DNA from: Aquitalea denitrificans
GTDB lineage: Bacteria > Pseudomonadota > Gammaproteobacteria > Burkholderiales > Chromobacteriaceae
Direction of reading: 5' to 3'
Length of the DNA stretch: 64,000 bases
Assembly: GCF_009856625.1 (NCBI RefSeq)
Contig: NZ_CP047241.1
Span: 434,001 to 498,000, forward strand
Shown: positions 26,949 to 38,532 of the stretch, piece after piece
Numbering within the stretch: position 1 is the first letter of the stretch
How the letters are laid out: each line of letters starts with the position of its first letter
Position numbers and translations under genes: made by a program
The notes under the pieces: generated by a model
Database searches by the model: none
Told to the model about the DNA's origin: nothing
Seen by the model: only the letters and a program-made list of their open reading frames with translations

Positions 26949-27743
26949 GTGTACCGTTTCATTGCCTCCGATCTGGACGGCACCTTGCTGGATGAACACC
27001 ACTGCGTCAACGCGCTGACCGCACAAACCCTGCAACAACTGGAAGCACGCGGTCTGCGCTTTGCGCTGGCCACTGGCCGTCATTATCTGGATGTCAAAGG
27101 CATTCGTGATGCACTTGGGATATCCGCCTATCTGATCAGCTCCAATGGCGCGCGGGTGCATGACCCGGACAATCGCCTGATCCACAGCAGCAATCTGGAC
27201 CCTGCCATCGTGCGCCGTATTGCCCAGCCGGAATTTGCGGCGGGAACCGTGCTGAATTTCTATCTGGACGATGCCTGGCTGATTGACCAACCCTACCAGT
27301 ACCTGCTGGACTTGCACGCCGACTCCGGCCTGCACTATCAGATTGCGCCCTTGCATCAGCATGATGGAGCAGGGGTGGCCAAGGTCCTCTATATTGCGGA
27401 CCATGCCCATTTGCTGACCGTCGAGGCCAAGCTGCATCAGGCCCTGGGTGAGCGTGCCTATATCACCTTCTCGGCGGACAATTGCCTGGAGGTAATGGCA
27501 CCCGGCGTATCCAAGGGCCATGCGCTGCAACTGGTGCTGGACGAGCTGGCTATCGATACGGCTGATTGCCTGGCGTTTGGCGATGGCCAGAACGATATCG
27601 AACTGCTGCAAACCGCAGGCCATCCGCGCGTGATGGCCAATGCCCACCCACGGCTGGCATCACAGCTGCCGCTGGCACAAACCGTGGCCAGTAATGTGCA
27701 GTCCGGCGTGGCCTTGCATCTGCGCCAGTTATTCGCCTTGTAA
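26949..27743 (+). CDS. HAD-superfamily phosphatase, Cof type
   Basis: Cytosolic sugar-phosphate or pyridoxal-phosphate phosphatase of the Cof/YbhA/YigL subfamily. The protein has 264 residues from a GTG start at 26949 with GGAG 7 nt upstream; the in-frame extension upstream runs into the terminator and is not family-like. HAD motif I is DLDGTLL (nucleophile and acid Asp) near residue 7, motif II is ATGRH, and motifs III/IV are SKGHAL and FGDGQNDIELL. A type II cap lies between. The substrate cannot be predicted. Confidence 0.88.
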   Translation: MYRFIASDLDGTLLDEHHCVNALTAQTLQQLEARGLRFALATGRHYLDVKGIRDALGISAYLISSNGARVHDPDNRLIHSSNLDPAIVRRIAQPEFAAGTVLNFYLDDAWLIDQPYQYLLDLHADSGLHYQIAPLHQHDGAGVAKVLYIADHAHLLTVEAKLHQALGERAYITFSADNCLEVMAPGVSKGHALQLVLDELAIDTADCLAFGDGQNDIELLQTAGHPRVMANAHPRLASQLPLAQTVASNVQSGVALHLRQLFAL

Positions 27744-27775
27744 GCGTTCTCATCTGCGCTACCGGCGCACCATGA

Positions 27776-27801
27776 AAAAAGGGCTGCCTGAGGCAGCCCT
27801 T
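27776..27801 (-). terminator. Terminator of the PTS operon
   Basis: GGGCTGCC/GGCAGCCC stem with T6 on the minus strand, 21 nt past the ptsG stop. It lies between convergent genes. Confidence 0.8.
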
Positions 27802-27821
27802 GTCGTTTCTGGTGAGCCTGA

Positions 27822-29600
27822 TCAGCCTTGCAAGGCTTGCGCCAGCGCTCCTGCCTTGTCGCCAACGATCAGATGCCAGGTGCCAGGCTGGGTCTGCACG
27901 CAGGCCATTACGCCAGCTTCTCGGGCGGCTGCTTCATTCAGGCTGTCGGCTTGCTTCAGCACCACGCGCACACGGGTGTGGGCAATGGCTTCCACCTGTT
28001 GCACATTGGCGCGGCCACCCAGTGCGGCCAGGATGGCGGCGGCAGTTGCTGCCAGTTGCGGGTCGGCCGGGCTGGCGGCTACCGCTGCCGGCGCAAGGAC
28101 TGCCGCAGTGGCTGCGCTGGCAGCTGCGGCCGGCAGTTCGGCATCGTCACCGGCAGTTTTCAGGTAGATCTCCATATCGGTTTTCAGGTTTTCCGATTGC
28201 GGTCCGAAAATGGCCTGAATGCCGCTGCCTACTTGTACCACGCCGGATGCACCCATGGCCTTGAGTTTGGCCTGGTCCACCTGGGCCGGGTTTTTCACTG
28301 CAATGCGCAGACGGGTGATGCAGGCGTCCAGATTGGTAATGTTGCTGCGACCGCCAAAGGCCAGTACCAGTGCGCGGGCGCGCTGGTCTTCGCTGACCGC
28401 ATCTTGTGCAGCACCATCTTCGTCTTCACGACCCGGGGTTTTCAGGTTGAACTTGAGAATGACGAAGCGGAACACGCTGTAGTAGATGACGGCGTAGATC
28501 GGGCCCAGGATGAACACATACCAGGCGTGGTGCGATTTGTTGCCGATCAGGTTGAACATCAAAAAGTCGATGCCACCTTGCGAGAAGGTGAAGCCCATGT
28601 GCATGTCCAGCGAGTTGGCCACAAACTGGGCCGATGCTGCCAGGCAGGCATGGAGGAAGTACAGCACCGGAGCCACGAACAGGAAGGCAAATTCGATGGG
28701 TTCGGTAATGCCGGTCAGGAAGGAAGTCAGTGCGGCGGAAATCATGATGCCGCCCACTTTTACCCGGTTTTCCGGCTTGGCGGTGTGCCAGATGGCAATG
28801 GCAGCCGCCGGCAGGCCGAACATCTTGAACAGGAAGGCACCGGACAGCACGCCGGCAGTGGCATCGCCAGCAAAGAAGCGGTTGATGTCGCCGTGGATGT
28901 GCTTGCCGCTGGCATCGACAAAGTCGCCCATTTCAAAGAAGAAGGGCACGTTCCAGATGTGGTGCAGGCCAAACGGAATCAGCAGACGCTCGACAAAACC
29001 ATACACGGTGGCAGCTGTGCGCGGGTCGCTGACGGCGGCCCATTGCGAGAAGGTCTTGATGGCGCCACCAATCGGCGGCCAGACGAAGGACAGCACTGCA
29101 CCCAGCACGATGGCGGCCACCGCGGTGATGATGGGCACAAAGCGCTTGCCGGCAAAGAAGCCCAGGTACTGCGGCAGGCTGATGCGGTAGTACTTGTTGA
29201 ACATGTAAGCCGCCAGTCCACCGGCCAGAATGCCGCCGAACACACCGGTCTGGATGGACGGCATGCCCATGATGGTGTCGGGTTTCACGCCCAGCAGCCC
29301 GGCCATCACGCCCAGCGTGGTGGTCATCACCAGGAAGCCGATGGTGGCGGCAATGGCGGCCACACCGTCGTTTTCGGTAAAGCCCAGCGCCACGCCCACG
29401 GCAAAGATCAGCGGCAGGTTGCCGAAAATCACGTCACCGGCGTTTTTCATCAGCGACAGGATGGCCAGCAGCACGGTGCTCTGGGTGTGGAAGTCGGTTG
29501 CACCAATGCCCAGCAACAGGCCGGCTACCGGCAGTACGGCAACGGGCAGCATCAGTGCCTTGCCGATTTTCTGCAGAAAAGCGAAGGATTGATCAAACAT
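27822..29600 (-). CDS. ptsG: PTS glucose-type permease EIICB with an extra EIIB-like domain
   Basis: Inner-membrane sugar transporter that phosphorylates its substrate during uptake. The protein has 592 residues; E. coli PtsG has 477. The EIIC domain (about 1-390) closely follows PtsG, with LHHIWNVPF, LSGAFLFKMFGLPAAAIAIW and GITEPIEFAF (297-306). The first EIIB domain (about 405-482) has the phospho-acceptor Cys427 in DACITRLRI. After an Ala/Pro-rich linker a second EIIB-like domain (about 516-592) repeats GGRANV...TRVRV but has Ala540 where the Cys should be. Its EIIA partner is fused into the next gene upstream. Glucose is the likely substrate; N-acetylglucosamine is an alternative. Confidence 0.88.
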   Translation of the reverse strand: MFDQSFAFLQKIGKALMLPVAVLPVAGLLLGIGATDFHTQSTVLLAILSLMKNAGDVIFGNLPLIFAVGVALGFTENDGVAAIAATIGFLVMTTTLGVMAGLLGVKPDTIMGMPSIQTGVFGGILAGGLAAYMFNKYYRISLPQYLGFFAGKRFVPIITAVAAIVLGAVLSFVWPPIGGAIKTFSQWAAVSDPRTAATVYGFVERLLIPFGLHHIWNVPFFFEMGDFVDASGKHIHGDINRFFAGDATAGVLSGAFLFKMFGLPAAAIAIWHTAKPENRVKVGGIMISAALTSFLTGITEPIEFAFLFVAPVLYFLHACLAASAQFVANSLDMHMGFTFSQGGIDFLMFNLIGNKSHHAWYVFILGPIYAVIYYSVFRFVILKFNLKTPGREDEDGAAQDAVSEDQRARALVLAFGGRSNITNLDACITRLRIAVKNPAQVDQAKLKAMGASGVVQVGSGIQAIFGPQSENLKTDMEIYLKTAGDDAELPAAAASAATAAVLAPAAVAASPADPQLAATAAAILAALGGRANVQQVEAIAHTRVRVVLKQADSLNEAAAREAGVMACVQTQPGTWHLIVGDKAGALAQALQG

Positions 29601-29690
29601 GATAGTGATTCCTGCGTAATGCTCCCGTCCGGCTCAACTGGCCGGGAGCCAGCACCGTCCGGGGAAAGCCGGACGGCAGGTTGGTCGCGC

Positions 29691-32204
<2,514 letters not shown>

Positions 32205-32616
32205 GTGAAACTCCTCAGGAGTTGATTGCAACAGTTATTTTATTACGAGCGATTGTTGGGGCAGGATTAAGCCGCAACTCGGCGCGTAAGGCAAGTGCCT
32301 AATCAGCCTGTTAAACGCAAGAATATTGTTATTGCAGGATTAAACCTGTTTTTGCCACTGGATGTGTAGGCAGATTGCAACGCCTGTATGATGCCAATAT
32401 TGTAATTTAGCTACAGCTTTGATGTGAAACTGGCTTGATGGCCGTCAATAAAATGCATTCTTGCTTGCGGCCACCATGCCACAGTAGTGGCGTGGTGGCC
32501 GCAACCATTCAGCATAGCGGGATGCGGCGGTGGAGCAAGCGCGCAGCGCGGCGGGAAATGAAAACGCGACCCGTCTGGCTGGACGGATCGCGTGAAGTGT
32601 GGAATGGCGTGACAGA
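32205..32616. other. Intergenic region upstream of the PTS operon
   Basis: 412 nt between the EIIA-HPr-EI gene and doxX, both read leftward. It holds the 19-bp direct repeats listed separately and should contain the PTS promoter, but I could not choose a confident -35/-10 pair. The right half (about 32430-32616) is GC-rich and shows no convincing gene. Confidence 0.5.
32252..32343. repeat. Two phased 19-bp direct repeats, candidate operators
   Basis: ATTGTT-3 nt-GCAGGATTAA occurs at 32252-32270 and again at 32325-32343. All 16 defined bases are identical; only the central three differ. The start-to-start distance is 73 nt, close to seven DNA turns. A weaker AATATTGT core recurs at 32396, 74 nt after the equivalent position of the second copy. 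The first copy ends about 48 nt from the PTS start codon. Confidence 0.5.
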
Positions 32617-33009
32617 TTACTGTTGCGCTGCCCGGCCCGGCTGCTCACCCATGAAGAACAGTGCCAGCGAGCTGGTGATCAGGAAGGCTGAGTATTCCCA
32701 GCCGCCCCCCTGATTGGTGAACATCCAGCCATTGGCACCATGCACCAGTGCGATGGTACCGGCCAGCAGCGGCACCAGCGCCAGCGCAACCCAGCGTGCT
32801 TTCAGTCCCAGGATCAGCAGCAGACCGCCACCGATTTCAGCTGCCATCGACAGGTAGCCGACAAAACCGGGCAGGCCAAGGCTGGAAAAGAACTGCGCGG
32901 TACCGGCCGGGCCAAATACAAACAGCTTGGTGGCACCATGTGCCAGATACATCAGGCCCAGGGATACGCGCAGAATCAGGGCAGAAAGGGCTGGAGAGGT
33001 GGTTTGCAT
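32617..33009 (-). CDS. DoxX-family membrane protein
   Basis: 130-residue protein with four predicted transmembrane helices. It starts MQTTSPALSALILRVSLGLM; LRVSLGLMYLAHGATKLF and AAEIGGGLLLILGL are typical of DoxX. The family includes thiosulfate:quinone oxidoreductase subunits and many poorly understood redox-stress proteins. The ATG at 33009 has AGGAG 7 nt upstream; the frame extends further upstream without family sequence. Divergent from a LysR regulator that probably controls it. Confidence 0.82.
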   Translation of the reverse strand: MQTTSPALSALILRVSLGLMYLAHGATKLFVFGPAGTAQFFSSLGLPGFVGYLSMAAEIGGGLLLILGLKARWVALALVPLLAGTIALVHGANGWMFTNQGGGWEYSAFLITSSLALFFMGEQPGRAAQQ

Positions 33010-33135
33010 GGTAAGGCTCCTGTAGCGGTTAAAGCCCGTATGGGGTGGGCTGTTGCAATGAGGGCATTTGACCATGAGCTGATGGTTGAATAAATATGCT
33101 ATAAATGAAGAAATTATTTACTAATTGGAAATTAT

Positions 33136-34053
33136 ATGGACAGATTCTCGGAAATCCGCGCATTTGTCACCGTGGCGGAGCAGGGCAGCTTTGCCGCCGC
33201 GGCCGACAGGCTGGATCTCTCGCGCGCCATGGTCACCAAGCTGGTGTCGGCACTGGAGGCGCGCCTTGGCGTCCGGTTGATGCATAGGACAACCCGTCGC
33301 CTGTCGCTAACCGAGGCAGGTGAAACCTATCTGGCGCAGGGCGGGGCCTTGCTTGCCGAGCTGGAGGATCTGGATGCCCTGCTGTCGCAAGGTGCGAGTA
33401 AGGCTAGTGGCCGCTTGCGGGTGACGGCACCGGTTTCTTTCGGCATGCGCTTTCTGGGGCGAGCGATTGCCGGCTTCCAGCGCCAGCATCCGCAGGTTGA
33501 AGTGGAGCTGTCGCTGAACGATCGCAAGGTGGATCTGGTGGAAGAGGGATTTGACCTTGCAATCCGGGTGTCCAATCTGGCTGACTCCAGCCTGATTGCC
33601 CGTCCGCTGGCCAAAGTGCGCGACCGGCTGTGTGCGTCTCCGGATTATCTGCTGCGTCATGGCGTGCCGCAGCACCCGGACGAACTGGCGCAGCATGATT
33701 GTCTGATCTACACCCTGACCAGCCAGCCCAATCTGTGGGAATACCAGTGTCCGGACGGCAGCACTGGCAAGGTGCGGGTAAAAGGCAGCTTGCGTGCCAA
33801 TAATGGCGATATCCTCACCGATGCCGCCATTCAGGGCATGGGGATTACCCGCCAGCCGGAATTCCTGCTGCAGCAGGCATTGGAGACCGGGCAGCTGCAA
33901 ACCATTCTGGATGATTTCGGCCTGCTGTGTCTGGATGTCTCGGCGGTTTACCCAGTGCGCCGCCATGTGCCAGGCAAGGTACGGGTTTTTGTCGATTTCC
34001 TGGTGGAGTTCTTTGCCCAGCAAAAAAACAGCCCATCGTATGACGGGCCGTAA
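33136..34053 (+). CDS. LysR-family transcriptional regulator
   Basis: 305 residues. The N-terminal winged HTH (about 1-60) reads MDRFSEIRAFVTVAEQGSFA, then SRAMVTKLVSALEARLGVRL and TRRLSLTEAG. The effector-binding domain (about 90-295) resembles the CrgA/AaeR branch. Divergent from doxX with 126 nt between the two start codons, the usual layout for a LysR protein regulating its neighbour. The inducer is unknown. Confidence 0.9.
   Translation: MDRFSEIRAFVTVAEQGSFAAAADRLDLSRAMVTKLVSALEARLGVRLMHRTTRRLSLTEAGETYLAQGGALLAELEDLDALLSQGASKASGRLRVTAPVSFGMRFLGRAIAGFQRQHPQVEVELSLNDRKVDLVEEGFDLAIRVSNLADSSLIARPLAKVRDRLCASPDYLLRHGVPQHPDELAQHDCLIYTLTSQPNLWEYQCPDGSTGKVRVKGSLRANNGDILTDAAIQGMGITRQPEFLLQQALETGQLQTILDDFGLLCLDVSAVYPVRRHVPGKVRVFVDFLVEFFAQQKNSPSYDGP
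34022..34048 (-). terminator. Terminator of dctA, inside the end of the lysR gene
   Basis: On the minus strand, GCCCGTC/GATGGGC (one G-U pair) with a 4-nt loop, followed by a T7 tract. It lies 35 nt past the dctA stop and within the last codons of the convergent lysR gene. Confidence 0.65.
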
Positions 34054-34082
34054 ACTGACTGAAAGTGGGATCTGCTGCTGTA

Positions 34083-35381
34083 TCAATGCTTGGCGGGTAC
34101 GGCATCCGGTTCCGGCAGCACTTCACCGTTCAGCACGCGCTGCATGCGGTCCTGGTCCAGCGCTTTTTCCCAGCGGGCCACCACCACGGTGGCCACACCA
34201 TTACCAATCAGGTTGGTGATGGCACGTGCCTCGGACATGAAGCGATCCACGCCGATCAGCAGAGCCAGGCCTTCTACCGGCAGCTTGCCGCCCAGTGTTG
34301 CCAAGGTGGCGGCAAGGGTGATGAAACCGCCGCCGGTGACTGCCGCCGCACCCTTGGAGGTCAGTAACAGCACGCCGATGATGCCCAGCTCTTCACCCAG
34401 ACTCAGCTGCACATTGGTAGCCTGGGCAATGAAGATGGCCGCCATGGTCAGGTAGATGGAAGTGCCGTCCAGATTGAAGGAATAGCCGGTAGGAATCACC
34501 ATGCCCACCACCGGTTTGGCGCAGCCCAGGTGTTCCATTTTCTTCATCATGCCCGGCAGGGCGGATTCGGACGAAGACGTACCCAGTACCAGCACGATTT
34601 CTTCCTTGATGTAGGCCAGAAACTTGAAGATGCTGAAGCCATTGAAGCGGGCGATGGCACCCAGTACCACAAAGACAAAGGCAAAGCAGGTCAGATAGAC
34701 ACAGGCCATCAGGAAGCCCAACTGCTTGAGCGAGCCCACGCCGTACTTGCCGATGGTGAAGGCCATGGCACCAAAAGCGCCGATTGGTGCCAGCTTCATC
34801 AGCATGTTGATCACGCCGAACAGGGCATGGGAAAACTCGTCCAGCATCGAAATGACGGTCTTGCCGCTGCTGCCCATGCGGGTAAGCGCCAGGCCCAGCA
34901 ATACCGAGAACAGCAATACCTGCAGGATTTCACCGCTGGCAAAGGCACCCACCACCGTGTCCGGGATGATGTGCAGCAGGAAGTCCACGGTATTCATGTC
35001 CTTGGCTTCCGCCGTGTATTTGACGATTTCCTTGGCATGCAGAGTATGTGGGTCCACATTCAGGCCAGCACCCGGTTGCAGCAGGTTCACCACCACCAGG
35101 CCGATTACCAGCGCGAGTGTCGTGACGATTTCAAAATACAACAGGGACTTGACGCCGACGCGACCAACTTCCTTCATGTCGCCCATCTTGGCAATACCCA
35201 CCACCACGGTGGAGAAGATGATGGGGGCAATCATCATCTTGATGAGCTTGATGAAAGCATCACCCAGCGGCTTCATTTTGGCGGCAGCTTCCGGATAGAA
35301 AGCACCCATCAGTACGCCGATGGAAATGGCAACCAGCACCTGGAAGTACAGGCGCGAGTAGAGCGGAGTTCTGGCTTGCAT
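34083..35381 (-). CDS. dctA: C4-dicarboxylate:proton/sodium symporter (DctA family)
   Basis: Takes up succinate, fumarate and malate. The protein has 432 residues of the dicarboxylate/amino acid:cation symporter fold, with eight helices and two re-entrant loops. Landmarks are LIKMMIAPIIFSTVVVGIAKM, the serine-rich re-entrant loop LGTSSSESALPGMM and the substrate site PTGYSFNLDGTSIYLTMA. The length fits DctA (about 430). Monocistronic, with its own terminator. Not adjacent to a DctBD two-component system. Confidence 0.92.
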   Translation of the reverse strand: MQARTPLYSRLYFQVLVAISIGVLMGAFYPEAAAKMKPLGDAFIKLIKMMIAPIIFSTVVVGIAKMGDMKEVGRVGVKSLLYFEIVTTLALVIGLVVVNLLQPGAGLNVDPHTLHAKEIVKYTAEAKDMNTVDFLLHIIPDTVVGAFASGEILQVLLFSVLLGLALTRMGSSGKTVISMLDEFSHALFGVINMLMKLAPIGAFGAMAFTIGKYGVGSLKQLGFLMACVYLTCFAFVFVVLGAIARFNGFSIFKFLAYIKEEIVLVLGTSSSESALPGMMKKMEHLGCAKPVVGMVIPTGYSFNLDGTSIYLTMAAIFIAQATNVQLSLGEELGIIGVLLLTSKGAAAVTGGGFITLAATLATLGGKLPVEGLALLIGVDRFMSEARAITNLIGNGVATVVVARWEKALDQDRMQRVLNGEVLPEPDAVPAKH

Positions 35382-35771
35382 GTCTGGTCTCTTGTTCTCG
35401 GATGTTCGGAGGTTGAGCGTTGTTCCGGACCCTGTCTGGATCCTGTTGTTGCCTACATCCTAGCAAGCGATTGGTTTTAGGCTAATTGCTGATATCCCTA
35501 AGCTGAATGGATTGAACGGATAGTCGGCCAAAAACAGTTGATAAGCATAGCGTTGGTGCTGAATGGGTAACTGTACTTTGTGCCTGCTTTGATCCGTTGT
35601 GCATTTCCGGGTAACGCGAAAAAATCACAGCTTTACTCAAAAGCATTCTTGGTTCTGGCTGCACAAGCGGGACTGACCGGCAACAGTGGCCGTGTCATCC
35701 GGGAGTTGTGGCAATGGATGCCGTCGTTGCTTGGTGGACTGCATGTTCACTGCCAGTTAAAGGAAAAACCC
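35382..35771. other. Divergent intergenic region between dctA and the KfrA-like gene
   Basis: 390 nt. On the minus strand TTAGCC (35480-35485), a 17-nt spacer and TAGGAT (35457-35462) make a moderate sigma70 promoter for dctA. I see no sigma54 motif, which some dctA genes have. The right half (about 35520-35771) has an open frame continuous with the KfrA-like gene, but it does not look like protein of that family. No confident promoter was found for the rightward gene. Confidence 0.4.
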
Positions 35772-36680
35772 ATGGTTAATGTCGACTCGATCCCTGTTGA
35801 AGTGCGCGAGCGCATCCATAATGTTGCATCAGACCTGTACGCCAAAAATGGTCACCAGTCATTTCCTGCGCTGGACGAAGTCCGCAAATGTGCAAATGTC
35901 GATATGAACGTGGCCAGCCTGGTACTGAGGGAATGGCGCAAGATCCAGCCTGTCAGCCCCGAGCCACTGGGCAACAAGCTGCCCGTCCCTGTAGAAGAAG
36001 CAGGACTGGTGGCAATTCAGGCTGTCTGGATGCATGCCCAGCAGTTTGCAAATCAACATCTGCGTACTGCGCAAGCCGGCTGGCAGACTGAGCGGGATGA
36101 GCTGGATGCCCTGCGCGCTGAGCTGGCTGATGCATTTGAACGTCAGGCGGCCGAGCTGGAGGCCACCAGCCAGCAACTGAGTATGGTATTGGCACTGAAT
36201 ACACGGCAACAGCAAGAGCTGGAGCGTGCGGCTCCGCGCCTGGATGAATCGGCCAATCGTCTGGGGCAGACCGAATCGCGTCTGGTCGGGGTCGAGCGTG
36301 AGTTGAGCGAGACGCATGAGAAGCTGGCGCAGTCTTACGATGAGTTGCGCGCGCTGCGTCAGCAATGTGATGAACTGCGCAAGGAGTGCGATGTGCTGCG
36401 CAAGCAGCAAACAGCACTGCAAGAAGAGCTGCGTGTACAGCGTTCTGACAAGGAAAGTGCACACCGTGCCGTGGCCAGCTTGCGCCAGCAATTGCAGGAG
36501 GTCACGACAGAGCACGCTGGCGAATCTGCCTCCGCAGCATCCGCCCCTCCTGCTACTGCCACTGTTCCTGCTGCGGCAAAAGAACAAAGCGATCTTGAAG
36601 CTGCAGCATATGGTCAGTCAGTGACGGGGAGACTTGCAACGTCGTCACGTGCGGCAGACATGATTGTCCGATCGCGCTAG
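35772..36680 (+). CDS. KfrA-like DNA-binding coiled-coil protein
   Basis: 302 residues. Residues about 1-110 match the plasmid-type KfrA N-terminal domain (VRERIHNVASDLYAKNG, FPALDEVRKCANVDMNVASL), an HTH that binds DNA. About 110-255 is a long heptad-rich coiled coil with many Q, E, R and L residues, and the tail is Ala/Pro-rich and disordered. KfrA proteins repress or scaffold plasmid partition genes. This one stands alone between dctA and marC with no partition or replication gene. The ATG at 35772 has AGGAAA upstream. Confidence 0.78.
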   Translation: MVNVDSIPVEVRERIHNVASDLYAKNGHQSFPALDEVRKCANVDMNVASLVLREWRKIQPVSPEPLGNKLPVPVEEAGLVAIQAVWMHAQQFANQHLRTAQAGWQTERDELDALRAELADAFERQAAELEATSQQLSMVLALNTRQQQELERAAPRLDESANRLGQTESRLVGVERELSETHEKLAQSYDELRALRQQCDELRKECDVLRKQQTALQEELRVQRSDKESAHRAVASLRQQLQEVTTEHAGESASAASAPPATATVPAAAKEQSDLEAAAYGQSVTGRLATSSRAADMIVRSR

Positions 36681-36767
36681 GGCGCATGCTTTGCATGCGC
36701 TTTCATTCATTCTTGGATATCAGGCTTGAACATCACTGTCTGATAGCCAATGTCACCCCTGCACAGT

Positions 36768-37373
36768 TTAATGAAACTGGCGGATATACGACGCCACGCC
36801 ACCCAGCAGCATTTCAATCGAAATCGCCGTCAAAACCAGGCCCATCAATCGTTCCAGTGCTGTGATGGCCTGCTCGCCCAGCAATTTTTGCAAGCGTCCG
36901 GAAAACAGGAACACCACGGTGGTTACCAGCATGCAGATGGTGAGTGCGCCTATCCACTCCAGCATGCGCGATGGCTCGCGGGTGGACATCAGCAATACCG
37001 TAGCCATGGCAGAAGGCCCGGCAATCAGCGGAATGGCAATCGGCACGATGAAGGGTTCGCCATGCATCTTGTCACTGCCGAACACGCTGCCGCCCTCGCT
37101 GGGGAAAATCATCTTCAGTGCAATCAGGAACAGGATCACCCCGCCCGCCACCTGCATCGACTGATCGGTCAGGTGCATCACGTCCAGAAAATTGCGGCCG
37201 AAAAACATGAAAGTCAGCAGAACCAGAAAGGCGATCATGCATTCGCGGTACACCACTTTCTTGCGGCGCTCCGGTTTTACCTGCTTGAGCGCGGAGATGA
37301 ACAGCGGAATATTGCCTAGTGGATCGGTAATCAGGATCAGCAAGACCGTGGCGGAAATGAAAGAAGTTTGCAT
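36768..37373 (-). CDS. MarC-family integral membrane protein
   Basis: 201 residues with six predicted transmembrane helices. It starts MQTSFISATVLLILITDPLG; the ITDPLGNIPLFIS and PLIAGPSAMATVLLMS repeats are family signatures. Annotated elsewhere as a NAAT-type transporter; despite the name, a role in multiple antibiotic resistance has not held up. Monocistronic. The function in the cell is unclear. Confidence 0.88.
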   Translation of the reverse strand: MQTSFISATVLLILITDPLGNIPLFISALKQVKPERRKKVVYRECMIAFLVLLTFMFFGRNFLDVMHLTDQSMQVAGGVILFLIALKMIFPSEGGSVFGSDKMHGEPFIVPIAIPLIAGPSAMATVLLMSTREPSRMLEWIGALTICMLVTTVVFLFSGRLQKLLGEQAITALERLMGLVLTAISIEMLLGGVASYIRQFH

Positions 37374-37575
37374 GGTGGTGTCGACGTGTTGGTAGAGGTG
37401 ATGTTCTGTCTATAGTGACAGCTATTATCTTGATAGTTAGTTTTTGGGAAAAATGCTATTGCAATCAAGTGCTCATTAGGATATCTGAAATGGGTGGTGA
37501 TCATAATTTTTCAAAGATGTAGTTTGTTAACTTTGAAATATTTGTTTCACTGTTTCGTTTTGGGAGTTTTATGCC

Positions 37576-38532
37576 ATGGCTCGTAATATGAATTCTAATT
37601 TTTATGTGATGCTAGGTATTGGTGCGAATGCCTTGTGGGGAGCGGCCTTTATTGTTCCGTATGCCTTGCATGACTTTCCTTCGGAGTTGATCACCATTTT
37701 TCGTTATTTTGTATATGGTGTTACTTCGATTGCTGTTTTGCTGTTGTTGGGTTTGGGTAATGTCAGAATTTCATTTCCCATTTTCATGGCGGCAAATGTA
37801 ATCTCATTTTGTGGTAATGTGGGTTATTATCTTTTCTTGACCTTTGGTATCAAATATAGTGGTTTTGTCTATCCAGCGCTTATTATTGGCTTGTTGCCTG
37901 TTTCTGTCATCTTGTTTGGTGCATGTCAAGGCAGGAGGCAGTCACTGCTTGGCTTGCTGCCAGGTATTGGTTTGATTGTTTTTGGAATTGTATTGATTAA
38001 TTTTTTGAGTGTGAATGATGCATCAGGCCTCACGCTGGATGCTGATCATGTTCGCGGCATTGTTTTTTCATTGATGGCTTTGTCGTTGCTTACAATATAT
38101 TGCATTGCTAATGCCCGCTTTCTTAAGTCGAACATCGGTATTTCTTCATTGCGCTGGGCGGGTTTGCTGGGTATTTGCGCTTTATTGCAAAGTCTCCTGC
38201 TTACGCTCTTTGCCTATGTATTCGTCGGCCATGATATGTCAGTGTTCACAGCTTATTCTGCTGACAGGTTAATCGCCTTCATGCTTGGTGTGGTGTTCTT
38301 GGGTGTCTTTGTATCTTATGTGGCAATGTGGTTGTGGAATGTGTCGTCACGCCATATTTCCAGCATTGTGGCAGGGCGAGTGCTGTGTCTTGAGACCATT
38401 TTTGCGCTTGCCTACGGTTATATGCTGGATGCGCGCATGCCCCACTCATTCGAGTTGCTTGGTATCTGCCTTATTGTATTGGGTGGCTATCTTGTTCAGT
38501 GGTGCGCAGGGAGAGCGGGCCTGGAGGTGTGA
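37576..38532 (+). CDS. DMT/EamA-type drug-metabolite transporter, AT-rich
   Basis: 318 residues with about ten transmembrane helices in two EamA-like halves (first near 8-140, second near 165-310). It begins MARNMNSNFYVMLGIGANAL; a WGAAFI motif follows TM1. Substrate unknown. Base composition differs sharply from the neighbours: TTT, ATT, GTT and TTG codons are frequent and the 150 nt upstream are strongly AT-rich. This suggests recent transfer. It sits alone between marC and the rRNA methyltransferase. Confidence 0.78.
   Translation: MARNMNSNFYVMLGIGANALWGAAFIVPYALHDFPSELITIFRYFVYGVTSIAVLLLLGLGNVRISFPIFMAANVISFCGNVGYYLFLTFGIKYSGFVYPALIIGLLPVSVILFGACQGRRQSLLGLLPGIGLIVFGIVLINFLSVNDASGLTLDADHVRGIVFSLMALSLLTIYCIANARFLKSNIGISSLRWAGLLGICALLQSLLLTLFAYVFVGHDMSVFTAYSADRLIAFMLGVVFLGVFVSYVAMWLWNVSSRHISSIVAGRVLCLETIFALAYGYMLDARMPHSFELLGICLIVLGGYLVQWCAGRAGLEV

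Noticed and set aside
35457..35500. Possible sigma54 promoter for dctA
   Set aside because: No GG-N10-GC arrangement in the minus-strand upstream sequence; a sigma70-like pair fits better.
35580..35771. 64-codon N-terminal extension of the KfrA-like protein
   Set aside because: The ATG at 35772 has a proper ribosome site and begins the conserved domain; the upstream residues show no family pattern.
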